Assembly: GCF_900496995.4 (NCBI RefSeq)
Contig: NC_044027.1
Span: 15,896,743 to 15,960,742, forward strand
Source: Aquila chrysaetos chrysaetos
Lineage: Eukaryota; Chordata; Aves; Accipitriformes; Accipitridae
Reading direction: 5' to 3'
DNA length: 64,000 bases
In this document: one piece after another, positions 24,301 through 39,300 of the stretch
Position numbering within the stretch: the stretch's first letter is position 1
How the letters are laid out: each line of letters begins with the position of its first letter
Notes under the pieces: model-generated
The model's database searches: none
What the model saw: the letters and a program-made list of their open reading frames with translations, nothing else
What the model was told of the DNA's origin: nothing
Translations under genes and position numbers: made by a program

Positions 24301-27300
24301 ACGGTTGGCACCAAACAGCCCGAACACCGACAGGGGCACGAACAAGCCCCCGAGCCCACCCTGACTCCCCGCTCCTCTGCAGCCCCACGTCACGTCCGCG
24401 CTGGGAGCCCCAGCAGCCACCCGTGACATTGGCCCCGGTTTGGGGAAGACGAAACCGTTTAAACACGTCAGTGAGGGGAAGCTGAGCTGGTACGTAGCTA
24501 AAGGCACTGGCAGCCAAGAGAGCTGGGCTTCTCCCCCCCTCACCTCTCCCTCTATCCACCAAAAGCTCACAGGAATGATGTGCTCCTACACCAGGTGAGC
24601 CACCCCTGACCCCACAAGCGGAGATGCCTTAGGTGGGAGTCGGGGGGACCGGCACGACCTCAGGAGAGAGCTGCCGGCACTGCTGAAGCCTTGCATCCGC
24701 TCTAGATCAGCCACCTACAGTGATGGTACCTAACTTGAGCCCAGGTCAGCCAAGTTGTTTTTCTTCCTCCTATAGATGCTGTTTCCAACAAAAAGAAAGA
24801 AATCTGTGGGAACTCTTCCCAGTTTGTCCACACAGACCATCAGACCCTGGTGCCCACAGCTATGTGCCATCCTCCAGAAGCGACAGCAGTGGATGCCTCT
24901 TGAGCGCGCAAGCCCGCTGCCCAAGGGGCAGTGATAGAGAAGGGGGATCACCTCCAACAGTGCTTCACATCAGCTCTCCCAGGCTCTCTCCCAGCCTTTA
25001 TCACCCCTTTATCGCCCTTCTGCACCCCACCCTGCAGATCAGCCCTACCCTGAGTATCTTCCAGTTATGCTGACTTTGGGCTGGAGGAAAGCTCTGGGTC
25101 CAGCAGGACCAGACCCCTGTACAGTCTAACTCAGAAAACAGATTTGGCTGGGCAATTGTAAACCCCAGACACAAATACCAAGAAAAATCAGATGCTTGTT
25201 GAGATGCTTGTTGAGATGCAATTAAATTAATAAAGAAGTCAAATCATATGGGAGGACAAAATGTCCCAGGATCAATCCATGAATCATTAGCAGCTGCTGT
25301 GCAACTACAGTGGAAAGTATTGCCGTAACCGTGCAGGGGTTTTCACTACGTATTTCGTGTCATGTGCAGAGGATACACCCAATTTTGATGTGTGTAGAAG
25401 CAAATTTCATTTCCTTCCCATATCCAAGACTGTCAGATTCATTCAGTTTTTGTCTTGCTGACTTATGTGATATCCCCCAAAGTTCCCCCTTTGCAAACCA
25501 CACACGAAGTACACAGCTTCCCAACGGTCCTCAGCCAGGCTCATGCCAAGAGCTGCTACACTGGTACATTTTAAAATTTGGCTATTTATATTCTGCGTGA
25601 GCTTCCTCTTTCCTACCGCTGCTTCTCCAAGATGCTGATTGTGCATTCTGCACATGTTGGTTAAAAACCAACGAAGCAAAAAGCAGCAGCAGGATGGAGC
25701 CAGTGAAGTCCCACTCCAACTCCTGCACCAAATGCACGTTTCTCCCTTTGCAGATGAGGAGATGCGGGGTGGGAGCAGGGCTGGGAGAGACACGAAACCT
25801 TGACCTGTGGCTTATGTACGTGCCGGCCCTCAAGAATGCTGCTATCTTAAGTCTGGCACTCACACCAGGATTTCCATCAAGTCAACCAAAGATGAATGTC
25901 TTCAAAATGGTTCCTAAAGAGCTCTGACAGACAAGTGCTGGTAAATATTACTGCAACAGCTATTGCTCCCCATTGCCTGCCCTACAAATCTGCTGGAGTT
26001 TTCTGCCCCTCATAGCAGAAGGGAATGTGAGTCAGGCCTCAGCCAGCACAACCGCAGCCCAGCACCCATGTGCAAACCCTCTTTCATCGGTGCTTCAACC
26101 CGAATAACTGAGCACCACACCATGGCAGAGATGCAGGTTAACAGTCCCTTCCGCTTACTGCATCGCGTTGGTAGAAGAGATGCATCCAACTGGCCCAGAC
26201 ATCACTTTAAATGGCTGCAACAAGATTAAGCAAAGCTTTCTGTAAAAGCACTAACTCTGAGCACATTGATGGTTATGGCATTTACACTTTCCACAAAACT
26301 CATACAGAAGGGACTCAGCACTCCAGAAAGTGAGATCCAACGCATTTCAAGATGGGCATCAAAAAAAAAAAGAAGACATAGAAAATGAACATTTGACCAC
26401 GATTTCTCCAGCTCAGTGTGCAATCCTGCTCCTCTCCATACAGCAGGAAAAAGGCCTCTTGATGGAGGGGCACAAGGGAAAACCACATGTTTAACTTAGG
26501 GGTATCAGACGCCCAATTCTGCAGAGTTGGAGGCTTTTGCAAAAGCAGCCGTAAGTGAACTCTGCAGGAGTTCATTCCCTGAAATATGAAACTGGAGGTC
26601 TGCACCAGATGGCTTGCCTGGTTTTAGAGACTGCCGCTTCCAACTGCAGATAGCCCCGGGCTGCGTGAGCAACAAGCTCCCCACCGATAGTTCAAAGCAT
26701 TGGTGACTACACCGGGGAGGAATTCCTGCTCCGTGCAATAAACTCTTCTGCTCTCTGGTGAATGTTCTAGTACACGGCGTGGTGTCGAACCCCACGTCTT
26801 CACATGGAGGTTTAATAACGAGCTCTAAGACACAGCCAAGGTTCACGAGCCTGGAGGAAGGGCTGTGGTGTGAGGGACCCTCACGGGAGCCAGGCAGAGA
26901 GCAGCAGGGAATCTGTCTTCATCTCTTCTCGCCAGCTCAAGGGAGGGGAAAATGCAAAAGCCAAACAGCAAAGCAAAATATTGGCTAGGGATCTGCATTT
27001 TGGAAAGTGTTTGAGATCAGTCACAAAGGTGGTTTTAGTAAGACAGGAGCAAAGTACAGGATTAAGTGTGAGCATGACAGCATCCCTGCACGTTACACAC
27101 AGACAATTAGCCAACAATTACCAGGTCTTAAGAGCTCTGGTCCCACGTGTCCTGGGTTAGCGCGTTGGCCTCCAAAGACACAAAATAATGAACTGTTATT
27201 GGAAAAAGGTATTAATTTCAGCACACGTGGAAGAGGCAAAACTGCTTAAAGTGCTTTTACTGATGCTCTGTGGACAACAGCTGGTTTAAAGATCAAGACG

Positions 27301-30300
27301 TTTGTATTACTCTGTTCCCTTTCAGCTGGGCTACACAAAATGCCTGTCTGTTATACAGACAGGTATAACACAGCACCGACAGTATCTTTGCACCGTGATT
27401 TCAAAGGGCCCCTGTTACCAGCCACAAGGGAGAAGCAGACACTAACCCTGCCCATGGGAAGCCGGGAACCTGCGCCTGTTGGGAATTAACAGTCTTACTG
27501 GCTAATGAGACAAGAAAAGGCAGACCTGAGCCTCAGAGACATCACCAGGAGTTTCTCTTTGAAACTCCGTGTTTGCACAAGTTCGAAAGGACTTGTTGAA
27601 AGACGGTAAAGCCAGAAACAGAAAGTGGGGGTTTGTCTTTACAATCCCCAGTCCCTTCTCAGAATAATCTCTTCCCACCAGCAACGGGAAATGGGCCTTT
27701 CCAGAAACGAAAGAAACTGGCTCCACCAAGGACCGCGTCCTCCACGGTTGACACAAGCCACGAGTTAATTTTCGTTTCACTCTCGGGAGCAAATCCCGAA
27801 CTCATGCAATGAACAGCAGCAACTCTGGGGCCTCTGATGTAAACCGAAGCATATGACATAAGGTAAAAGGAAATAGGAAAAAAGCCACCCCCATCTAGTG
27901 AAAGGAAAACAACTGCAGTTCCGTGAACCAAAGAAAAAGACCGCAAAAGCAGAAGTACCCGCTGTCCTACACATCCAAAATAAGCCCACACAGCACAACA
28001 CCCTTCCTCATGGGGACTTCCAGGCAAAAAGCCCTGCAGTGGATGTTCCCCCACGGCTCCGCCGGTCAGGATTGTCCCGTCCGCTCCTCACACTCATCGG
28101 CAGTTTCCTTCCCCTGGCCGCACTCAGGAAGGCTACAGAGACTACCCAAAGCTGGCGAGGAAGCTGCCGAATATCCCCTGTGTTCGGGGAAACGAAAGGT
28201 GCCCCGTGCTGGTGCCTACCCCGGTGACCCGCGGCACGTGCTTTGGATTAGCAGCCCCATCGAGGGCCGGAGCACTCTTGCTCCCAAACGCAATCCCAGC
28301 GATGACCGTGGTTGGCACTGGGGTACAATGGTTCTCTCCGGCCAATGCCAGCCTCGGGCAAGTTGATCTCCCGGTATCTCCTTTCTCCCCGAGCCGTGTT
28401 CCCGTTGCCACCGATGGAGCTCGAGTCCCCTGCCGCAGCTCGGCTGCACCCAGCCCCTGCCCTGGGCACTGCTCCCCGCACAGAGATGTTAGGCAGATGG
28501 ACACGATTCCTTTGGGTTTTCAACACTCTCTGCCTTCCTTCCTGCCTGCTCAGAGCTGCCTCAAACCAGGACCGGTTCCAACAGCCCATTAAAACATAAC
28601 GACAAAGGGGGAAACAGGAAAAGAACAGAAAAAGGGCCAGAAGCTAAACTTAAACCCACTATGAAAAGGGGGTGTTTTTGCCAGGACACCAAGACAGCAG
28701 CGACAGCTGAGAGCCTGTTCTCGCCCCATCAGCTGCCGGGCTCTGCAGCCGGGCTTTCCTGACACTCTTAGCTCTGTTTTCGCTCTGCTTCAGGTGTTTC
28801 AGCATGGAAAGCTGCACCCAGTGCCCACAGGGAACAGCCCCGGGGCCGTGCATCACCCAGCTCCATGCACTCCCAGAGAGCAGGACAGGGCAGAGGGAGG
28901 GGACACATCACGCCATATCTGCCTCTTGGGGGGATTTCAGACCTCCTCCCTTGGGGTCTGGGGCTGCCCGAGACCAACAGCAGGTCTGATCCTGTGTCCG
29001 TAACCCAGAGGGGTGAGAAACAATATTCAAAGGCAGCCTTCTCCACCCTCACGGCTTAGGAAGATGAGAAAGCAGCGGCTGGTGGATCTGTTACAAAGGC
29101 ATCTTGTGACTCGCATGCAGTGAGTCAGTGGCTGGAGTGAGGATTAGGAGCTCAGCGCTTGGGTCCAGGAACGAGACAGAGCAGATACACAAGATTCCTC
29201 CCCCATTTGCTTTTGTTTTGCTTTTAAAGAAAAGTAAGAGCCTTCCTACACATAGAGACTTTTTCACTCTTTTTATGGTCTGGAAATCAAGAGTCAAAGA
29301 TCTGCAAAGACGCTCCGTGTCCACTCCATGCCTCCCAGGTCTCCAAGGGGCAGGATCAGGCCCCCTGATGCAGGTGCTGGGGGATCAGCCTTGCTAGGAG
29401 GACTTCCCAGGGAAAAGCAAACTCCATCTGCAACTGGCAGTGCCAGAGATGCCAGAGATGACTGCTTAACTCCAAACCCTGGGTTTCTTACGCCCGGGAG
29501 TATAGAAGACCACCAGCACCTCTACCTAGACATTTGCACCCTATGTGAAAACCCTACCAAAGCAGGACTTCCCTCCCGTTTCCTACCAGCGGACGTGCTG
29601 GGATGGGCTCCCTTCGCAGGCTGCTGAAGGTTAGAAGAAAACTGAGTGCAGCAGGTTTTGCTTCCTCTCTAAGTTGATGGAAAAAAGATCCCGCCGACAC
29701 AGCAGTTCTAGCTCTTGCTCCACAGTCCTTAGCTTTGTGTTCGTGATCACTTCGGCGTGTGTTTCGGCAGCATCCAGGCTCAGCACCAACGCCTACACAG
29801 ACTCAGGCTTGCATACAAGGGACGCAGCTGGCCTTCGCTTACAGAGCAATTGCTCTGCTACAAACTTGCCAGAGCCCGGAAGGCAATTACTGGAAGCGAA
29901 ACCAGAACGACATGACTGGTGAAAACTGGTGTATAAAAAATTAATACAGATTGCTCTGTAAGGGTAAATAAAGATTGAGTGTCTCATACTAAGTCATTTC
30001 AGCTCAGAACAAAAGTCTGTATTTCACCAAGATGGAACAGAGAAATCTGCAAAAAACATAACAGTTCAAAAATTGATTACGTTTTGTGTGTTTACAGTAG
30101 CACCTGTAAGTCACATGCAACATGACAGCTCTATAGTGCCTTGTTCAAATGCGAAGAAAAATGGGTGTCTGTCCCAAAGAGGTTACAGTTCAAGGCTGCC
30201 TGAGCTAATGTTACTCTGTTAATTCCACGGCTGAAACAGGGCCCTTCTGCACCAAGTGTGTTACTTCTGTGGCAGCAAGAACTGCCATATGCATTTGGAA

Positions 30301-33300
30301 AGGGATGGTGATTAGGTTGGCATTCGGAGCTGATATACCTTGAAACCGATTGGAATGGTCCCTCCTGAAATGTCACTTATGCCTTAACACATGTTAACCA
30401 GAACACACAGACTTGTTCGTTGTTGCAACTCCAGGGCAATGCTTGTCCCTTGCGTGTATCAGCATCTGCAAGCTAGTGAGTTCATTTATCCCAAAAGTCA
30501 AGTCTTTATATTCTCAGAGACACAATGCCTTGAATAAATATTCTCCTGCTCTCAGCTCGTAGGCCACGTGCCAGTCCGGACAGCCAAAAAATTAACATTA
30601 AGGAAACATCAGTGGCTCTAAAACCAGCTGCTTTTGTCAAACCTCCCCCTCGCCCCCAGCATGTACCTGACCCGCGGGAATGAAGCTCACACCTGGGCAC
30701 ACACCTGCGGCACGAGCAAGGCATGTGGGAGACGCAGAAAGGGCAACGCAATGATGACGGCTCCAGCAACTGCCAGGTGTAAAACATCAGCCCAGACCCA
30801 GGAGGCGGCTTTCAGCCGCTCGTGCCACGCTGAACCATCCCCATGCCAATATTCCCAGGGAGTTTCGCCACACGCCATTCCCGAGCAGCCTGGATAAGCT
30901 GTAAATGGCTGCCTATGCAGCAACGCACCTGCTGCAACTTGCAAAGGGGGAAAAAGAAAGCAGAGAATCCCACCTTTCAGTAATTTTGAAGGTGCATAGA
31001 TTGGGGTGGACAAATTGGAGGCTGTCCAAAAGCCACGGCCCTGTCTGGCTGCAGTCTGGCTTACAGTAACTGTGCCGTCACCCTTTGTTTCAATTTGAAC
31101 AAGGTTAATTTCAATTTAGCTCAGACACATCCTTAACTTAGATAAGCTGAACCAAAATAAACCCTCGTGAAATAAATGCGTCCACCCATGTGTTTACACT
31201 GCCTTACGTCAACCTACCTTCCCTCCCTGAAAGCTGGTGCGATTGAAGCACGGGCAAAGCCAACAAGCCCAGACCTCTCGGGCCCCCCTCCCCAAAATCC
31301 CATCACCCCAGCCTGTGCGGAGGAGGATGCCTGGGGGGCTCCGGATGCCCCCGGCCCACCCTGACCCCGGAGCAGGGCAGGCTCAGGCGCTCTCCCAGCC
31401 CGGTTCAATGCCACCACTGTGCTCCCCGGGGCCGGAGAGGGGCTCGCGGTGCCGGTGGCACAGGAACGGCCTCGCCGGATGGCTCGCTCTTTGTGTGCGT
31501 GTCTGCATCAGGGTGACCCAGTAAACAGCTGAAGCAGAGAAAATGCAGGAACAATCCAGTGCGGGGAGGCAGCGAGGGGCTGCCCGTGAAAGGATGGGAG
31601 GAATAAATACGAGCCTTTGTTCTCCGGCCGTGCCCCTCGCGCCCGACTCCCACCCGGCCGGGATGACGTAGGATGCCTCCGTTTGCTGCCGGCGTGCCTC
31701 CCGGGCCGCCCTGCACAAAGGTCCGGGCTGAGTCCCTCTCGTTCCAGCCTCCTCCTGACACCCGCAGCCCCAGCGTGTCCCACTGCATCCCAGCTGCAGG
31801 TCTCAGGCCATCCCCTTCGCTCCGGGAAAGGGCTGGGAGAGATCCTCCTCTTGGATAGTCTCCCCTCTACTTGTTCCCCTCCCTGGGGCGCTTGTGGGAA
31901 GCTGGAAGGGAGGAGAGCAAGCACTTTTGTTTTGTAATCAAGAAAATCTCACCTTCGGAGCATTACTTAAATAGGTGTCAACGAGGCAGTAGGTGCTATA
32001 TAAGCAGGTACAGGGGCAGGAGTCAACAAGCCGACACCTGGGATGGCCTGCAATCAGGATGCTCAGTCAACTGAGTCTGATTTCCATAGCTGAAGCAACT
32101 GAGCGCTTAAGTTTAATTGGCACCTTTGGGGAGAAAACAACTGAAAAACAAAAATATTAAAAAAATCCAGCTGTCTTCAAGTGCCTGAACATGCACACCA
32201 GGAGCCCAAGCAGTGAGGTTTGGACCCGGGCCCTGCCCCGAGAGCTGGGTGTGCCGGATCCTGCGCATCCAGAGGGTGGAGAGCGGCTGCGGTGCGAGGA
32301 ACGCGGGTGTCCAGGCAGGGCATGGGCAGCCGGGGTGGCGGGATGAATTCCCTCCCCGCACCCTCAGCCCTGCGCTTCTAGGTGCGGGTCCTGCCGTGGA
32401 CCATGTCCGAGCATCAGCCAGAGCGGGACCTGCAGGCAACCGACCCTTCACCGGGTGTTAGCCAAACCCCGGGGGGGTGGCAGGGAGTGAGCAGGCAGCT
32501 TCACGCTGCGTTGCTCCACTTTCCCACCTACCCTGATTCAGCACAGACTTTTGGGACTATGTAGACACAGCCCTTTTCCAGCGATGGCTGATGACGAAGG
32601 CGTACCAGCATCTGCAGGAGCACACCTGCGTCTGCTCGGGGACACCGGGCATCGGGATTTCAACCTGGTGCTGGGTCACCACAGGCATTTGCAGGCAAGC
32701 GTTCCCTCACGTTCCGTCTGCTCTTTCATGGCAGGTAAAACACCGCACAAGTAAGCCTGTTCCTCCTGGCCACAGCGCTTTGGCGAGCCAGTACAGGCAC
32801 GCTCCCACCCCGACTCGTCTGTTCCTGCCACCCTGCCCTGTTCATTCCCTGGGATTACCAGCTGCAGGTGAGCATCCCTGCAGCTCGCCCTCCCATTTAA
32901 AATGATTCTGAGGGAACAAACCCTGGGATACCCAAAAAGCTGATGTGCACAACAACCACGGGGCAGCATCAGTGCGAACAGGGCAGAGGTGCCCACCTTC
33001 CTTCCCCGGCTCCTTTCCTTTGATGTTGCCTGGACTAAGACAGGTCAAGGCTCAAACAGCCCCATCCTCCCAGAGATGAGTTTTGCTAAGGAAAACGCTG
33101 AAATCCATAGGAATGAGGACTGGGATAGATGGAGTTTGTGGTATACCCCCCCAACACCCGCCAGAAGCACCTCGGGGAATAAGTGTTTGTTATGACACTG
33201 GCGTAAGCCATAGCTACGCTCTGAGTCACCCCCAGCACGCTGCGAGGGAGGGACCAGCCGGGCCTGTCTTAATGCCAGTTCTCACTGTCGCAACCGGGAC

Positions 33301-36300
33301 TGAATCTAGTAAACCACGTTGTCTAGAAACCCAGTAATCACAGTGCTGGTCACCAGCAATAGGCACCGCCGCCGTATTGCTCAGCACGGGGATCCGGCCA
33401 AGGGGTCCTGACCAGCAGAACTGCAGCTGGGACCAAATATCCATTAAAAAAAATAATCAAAGGAAACAAATAGCAACATTTGGAGAAAAGCTGGGCTGCT
33501 TTAAGTTGATAAACCAAACCAAGCATTAGCCTTGCTCTGAAAAGTCTGCAGGGATCGTTGGGGTCGCCGCATGGGAGGAATGGGGGTGACACCACCAGCC
33601 CCAGTTCACACCCCCCCGCCACGTCCTCCAGCTCACTGGCTCTGCTGCTGCTCCAATGCACGGAGCCAGACCTCACCCGCAGCAGGCCACCGGCTGAGAC
33701 TTTTAGGCAAGTGTCTTTGAACTAAATCCCTGGGGTTTTGGCCTAAACTGGAAGGTGAGGTCCCGAAAGTCCCCACCACATGAAGGTGGGCGCTTCAGCA
33801 TCCTTGTTCGCTTCCCACAGCTGAGTTTTCACCCTGCCAGTCTTGGGCAACACGCTTCACTTTGCCCAGCTTGGCTAAACAATGGTTTCCTGAAGTTAGT
33901 TCCAACTCTTAAGAGGCAAACCCAAACCAAACACATCATTTCAGAAATGAAAACGCCGCCTGAGCGCGGAGCCGAGGGCAGGCTCTCAGCTTGCGAGTCT
34001 CCATGGCGACCCGACCACTGCAAAGAGCAGGGAAAGGTTGCGTGGTTTTGCTCCATCACATGAAAAGAAGTTCTGGTAAGATGGGTAGCGAGCCCTTTGA
34101 AAAGCAGGTTTCCACACAGGCCCTCAGCTCAGCTGCTGTTTGTTAAAGTGTGGTTAGCAGAAAGAAAAGCCGCTCTAAAAATAATGCCTCAGCATTCCAG
34201 ATGAAGTTGCCTCCGATGAGTTTCCTCCTCAATCTGCTCTGTTTGCAAGTTAAAACAACTTTTTTTCCTCCCCTGTCAGCTCCGAGGACTCGGCTGGTGC
34301 CTGGCAGCTGGAGCCATCTCCATCCTGCCTCCGCCGACGCCGGGGCTCGCCAGGCGGCTGTGCCCACCGGCCCCACTGCGCGGGCACCCAGCACCCCACG
34401 TGCGGAGCAGGAAGATGCCCTTTCCCGTCCCAGCGTGTTTCTGACAGCAGGGCTCATCGAAATACCAACTGTGTGATGAAAACAAACTCGCTGCTGTCAA
34501 GCTATGCAAGTGAAACGGGCTACGCATGTGCCTCTGCGTGTGCTTAATCTCCACTGACATTTCGCTGTCACGTAACTACTGACCCTCAGGTATGTTAAAG
34601 AGAAACTCTCGGCAGTCATCTAATGTAAAAGCGCTGCCCTATAAGAACCTGTACCAACGCAGCCCCAGGAATGCAACCAAAAACTTTAGAGATTATTTGC
34701 ATAACATCATAAAAACAAACCAAACAAAATCAGGCAGAGAGGGACAGAGGTTTTAGGTGCTGCAGAGTTGCCACTTCACTGCACCGAAGGAGACCAGTGT
34801 TTGCTCACTGCAGCCCACACAGAGATTTAGGAAAGGACTTTCCTGTCGCCTCTGGGAGAACTGCTCCCAGGTGTTAAGAGAACAAAAGGCCCATCCACAA
34901 AATCCCTTCTGCAAACACCAGATTACATGTGAGCAAAGCTACTCCTGCGCTAGCCCGCGGCACACGCTCAGAGCAGACTTGCCGTGCAGCACCCTCGCAC
35001 CTCTGTCCCTGCTCCCATCCCCTCCCCGGGTCTCCATACAGATGGCCAACCTGCGAGGCAGAGCCAGGAGGGCTGGGGGCTGCTGTGATGTATGGGTGAG
35101 TCCCCACTCGGGGACAGGAATGAGACAAACCGACAACTGAAGTAGCCGAAAGAGCTCAATTCTTCCCCTGCTGCCAGTTTTCCCAGGCAGGCACACTCCA
35201 GCCAGAGTTTCAGTGCGATGCCTAACATCCCTCCTCGTAAGAGCCCTCACGCCAGCCTCACCTTTCAACCTACAGATGCTTCTCGCTGCAGAATGAAGGT
35301 CCCACAGACCCCCACAGCGAACATCACACGTTCTGGACAGGTCTAACCCAGCACCAGGCAGGGGATAAACTATTTAATCTATGAGCCCTACAACTCAACT
35401 CCTTCTCCCCAAGGCCCAAGTGATGCTTTGAATCCTGACCCCCCCTCATCCAGACCCCACAGGTACCATCTCACCAAAGCAACGCACAAACTCTGACCCA
35501 CCACGAGCTGCACTGGAGCCCCCCGGGCCCCCCGCCAGCAGCTCGGCCAGCTTTGTATCCAAATCCCGCTCCTTAGCAACGACATTTTTTCCCCCTCTTG
35601 CCGAGTCCGTGGGAGATGAAGAAATATTTGAGAACTGAAACAGCCCTGCTGCAAGTATATGTTTAAATAAAAGGAACACGTCCGCTTGAAAGCCAGTCAC
35701 TAGGCAGCTCTGGAGATAATGGTGTTAGAGAAAGTACAAGCAGGGGATGCCCAGCCTTTAAATGTGGTCTAGAGTGACCTAAATAATCTCTCTGCTCCTT
35801 CAATTACACATCCCTCGGGGGACAGAGCGGCTGGCAATTAGAGAGCTGGGAAGGGTGATGGCGAGTCAGTAGTGGTGAAGCCCTTCCTATGGCCGGACCA
35901 ACTCAGGTGGCCCTAAAACCAGGCCGTGCTCTGGTCCTAATTGTGGGGTGCTCACAGCCAACCCCCCAGCTCTGGAACAGCGGTGCTGGCTGAGCGAGAC
36001 CCATCCCTGCAGGCACAGCCGGCCCGATGCTCTTTTTGCTTATCGCACCCCAAACCCAGGCACAGGGAAGCGTGGAAATCCTCCGAGACTGCATTTAGTT
36101 GCCCCTGCCTGGTAATCCTACCCTGACAGCTAGAAAATAGATGGCCATAGCGGAGCAACAGTGTGATCTGGGGGGGCCCTGAAGCACCCGGAGCTGCAGC
36201 ATGGGACCTCCTGCCTCTCCCATTGCAGGGAGCCCCGGGAGCCAAGTCGAAGCATGGCGTGGCCTCGGGGCGAGGGGTTGCCCATGCAGCCTGTGGATAA

Positions 36301-39300
36301 ACAAAGATTTCAGTTTCCAGGGCTGCCAGTCTGGTATTAAATCCACTAAAACCTCAGCAAGATCCCAGTACTGGAGGGTTTCCCCACCCCTATGGAAACA
36401 TGGCACAGCAGCCTCAAAGTAACATGATACTTAAACACATTTAGAAACCTCTCTCCAACTTCTCTTTAACCATATCAAATAATAATAAAAAGATCCTTCC
36501 CACCTCTGTTATTCCCACCCTGCAGCAGCCACCAACAATCAGCATCTCAGTCTGCTCCCAGCCCCACCGCTGGCTCCAGACCTTTCTGGAAGGGAGCCAG
36601 AAGGTACGTCCCCATCCAAGAAATACCAACAGATGATGTTCATCTGGCAAATTGCAAGGGACGTATCAGGTTGTGCCTGGGGGAGGAGAACAGGCTGGGA
36701 GAAAAGGATCTTCTTCCAAAGGCACCATAGGAAGCTAGAAGAAAATGGCTTTTAAGAGCTATCTTTGCCCCTCCCTCGCCTCCTTCCCAGCTGTAAAGAA
36801 CAAGCACTGACCTCCAAGGCATCTGGGCTGAGCAATTCAAGTTTTCGAGGATGGTTTAGCAACTAAAAATCTCCTAATTGTTCAGAAAACAAAAAGAGCC
36901 AGAATAGCAAGGACACAAGCTTTTTTGCTACGTGTCAGCCCAGCCACTTGTCTAGAGGTTCAGCAATGTCAGCTTCATGAAAGTTTCAGTCTGTGTCATC
37001 TGCAGGGGTGTTTACAGCACGCTTGTCCAGCAAGGACAAGAAGGAGGGCCACCAAATTCACTTTGCGGCTGCCACTGGACAGGAAAGATTGACACTCGCT
37101 GCTGATTTGGGACCGATTGGAACGGGAAAAGTCAAAGCAAAAGGTCTGCAAAGCTGCTCTGTCGATCCCTCACTTGAGACAGTTTAATTTTTCCATTCCC
37201 TGTGGTTAAAATCATGGCGAGAACACTTGGCAACACGTGGCCATGAGACCTCGAGTAGGGCCTCAAAGCGATGCCTCGGTGATCGATACCGTTGCTGTGG
37301 GATACAGGCAAAGGTCTGCCCTGCTGACATTCGTGGGGGCTCGGCCGAGGAGCGGAACGCAAGATCTGCCTTCCCTGCAACCTGCCCAGCAGCTTTCCAG
37401 GGATCCTCTATTCCCCGTGGGACCGGACTATCCACCCCACAAGCTGGCACAGCTCCGCCAAAACCAGCTCTGTCCCAGCGCAGGGGACACGCTGAGCCCG
37501 GGAAGCACAGCTCCCTTTGGCAGAGGCAGCAGCCCCAGGCTCCCACCGCGGACCTGGGGACCGGCGGCAGCGCTGCGAGGGTATCAACGGGGCTTAGCAA
37601 AACACTGACGGTCTCCAGGGGTTTTCTTATTCAAATAATCTGCCTTCTCCTCCTAGCGTGCATCTTGCAGAGATACTCTACCTGAGGATCATAACCACAC
37701 CAGGCTGCTGCCGGGGCAGTTGGCGCAACACCGATGCTTATTTTTTTTCCTTTTCCCAGTCGTGCACCGCAACGCCGGCAAGTGCAACCCATCTGGCAGG
37801 GCTTAGCGAGCAACGTGGAGACCCTCACATGGGAATACACTAGATGTTTGCGGCTCTCTGAGCATCTCAAAGCTGGTCGGGAGGCAGCGGGTCACCATAC
37901 ACCGCTCTGGGTGGGATGCACCTTTTCTTGCCATCGCTTGCCAATGGATGGTACAGAGAAAGGAGACATTTATCTGCAAGTTGTTTAGAGCTGGGAAGAA
38001 AGCCCAAGCAACCAGATACCGGGGACTGCGCTCTGACCATTACGCAGCACGGACCCACGTACAGCCCAGAGCAGAAATCTGGACAAAGACGATTTCGGAG
38101 GAGGTCTGGCAGGCAGTCGTCTCTCTCCGCTGTGCTCAGGTGAGCGGGGACCATGCAAAGCCACCCTCAGCCCCAGTGACTTATGCCTTTGCAGCCTCCA
38201 TCACCCAAGATGCTGCCAAACCCTCTCCTAAGCTCCGGAGCCTCCTCCGGCCGGGGTGCAGGGAGGCTCGTACGTGCCAGGCAGCCTCTCCCCTGGGGTA
38301 AGAGCAGCACGCTGCATCACCCCCTCTTTTCCTCCCCACTCCTCTTGGTCTCCCTGCCAAAAGCGTGGCCCCTCGGCCTCCCGGAGCGCGGCGGGCCGGA
38401 GAGGCTGGACTTCCTGCCAGGCATAACACGAACCAGATGATGTACTCCAAACAATGTCAGTACGCCCACCCCCAGGAGAGAGAAGCAGGGAGGGGAAAGG
38501 GGGGAAAATAAGCTGGATGGAGCTTTCATGAACTCTCGGCAGAGCTGATGAGCCCCTGCCACCAGGCCAGAGGTGAAACGATACAGCCGGAGCTTGAGAT
38601 AATCCCTTCCCGTCCGTAGCTGACCAAGACTTTCCATCGCAGGTTATGGGGTAGATCATTTAGTGCTGGGAGAAGCAGCCATCACTCCCTGAAACTCTGG
38701 CTGCCCTCCCCGGATATCTGCACAGTAACTCAAAAGGTTTTAGTGGTGATTCCCCTGCTCCGCAGCCTCCCTCCAGCGGGAAGCATCCAGAGCCAGAGCA
38801 GAGAAGCACATCTGCAGCTGGCTCTAAATCTCAGCAAAGCCAGACTTGCAGACCCTTGCTGATATTAACCCCTGCACCACCAGTCCGCAGGGCTCGGGCC
38901 CTGCCGTGAGAGGACCCCCTCTGAACGCCAAAACCTTCCTCCAACTGAGCTTCTCTTAACACACCGTTTGCTCACAATCAATGACATTCCTGGCACGCCG
39001 AAGATGATCATCCATTACTAAGAAAAAAGGCAAAGCTCTGACTCAGATTATTTTGGGTGCCTCCTCATACCACTGCCATCAACAAACCACTCAGGCTGAG
39101 ACTTCCAGGGGACCAGTCTGACTCTGAACCGCCCGAGGTCGAACCCAAAGAAGCACAAATATTTTGCATCCTCCAGCAAAGTCCTCCCAATGCCCGTAAC
39201 CTTCCCAGAGGACGCTTTTGTGGTTTGGACAAGCCTAAAGCCTTTACAAGCAGCTTAGATCTGAGCAGACTCCTGCCTCCAACAGCCAGAGTCTCAAATA

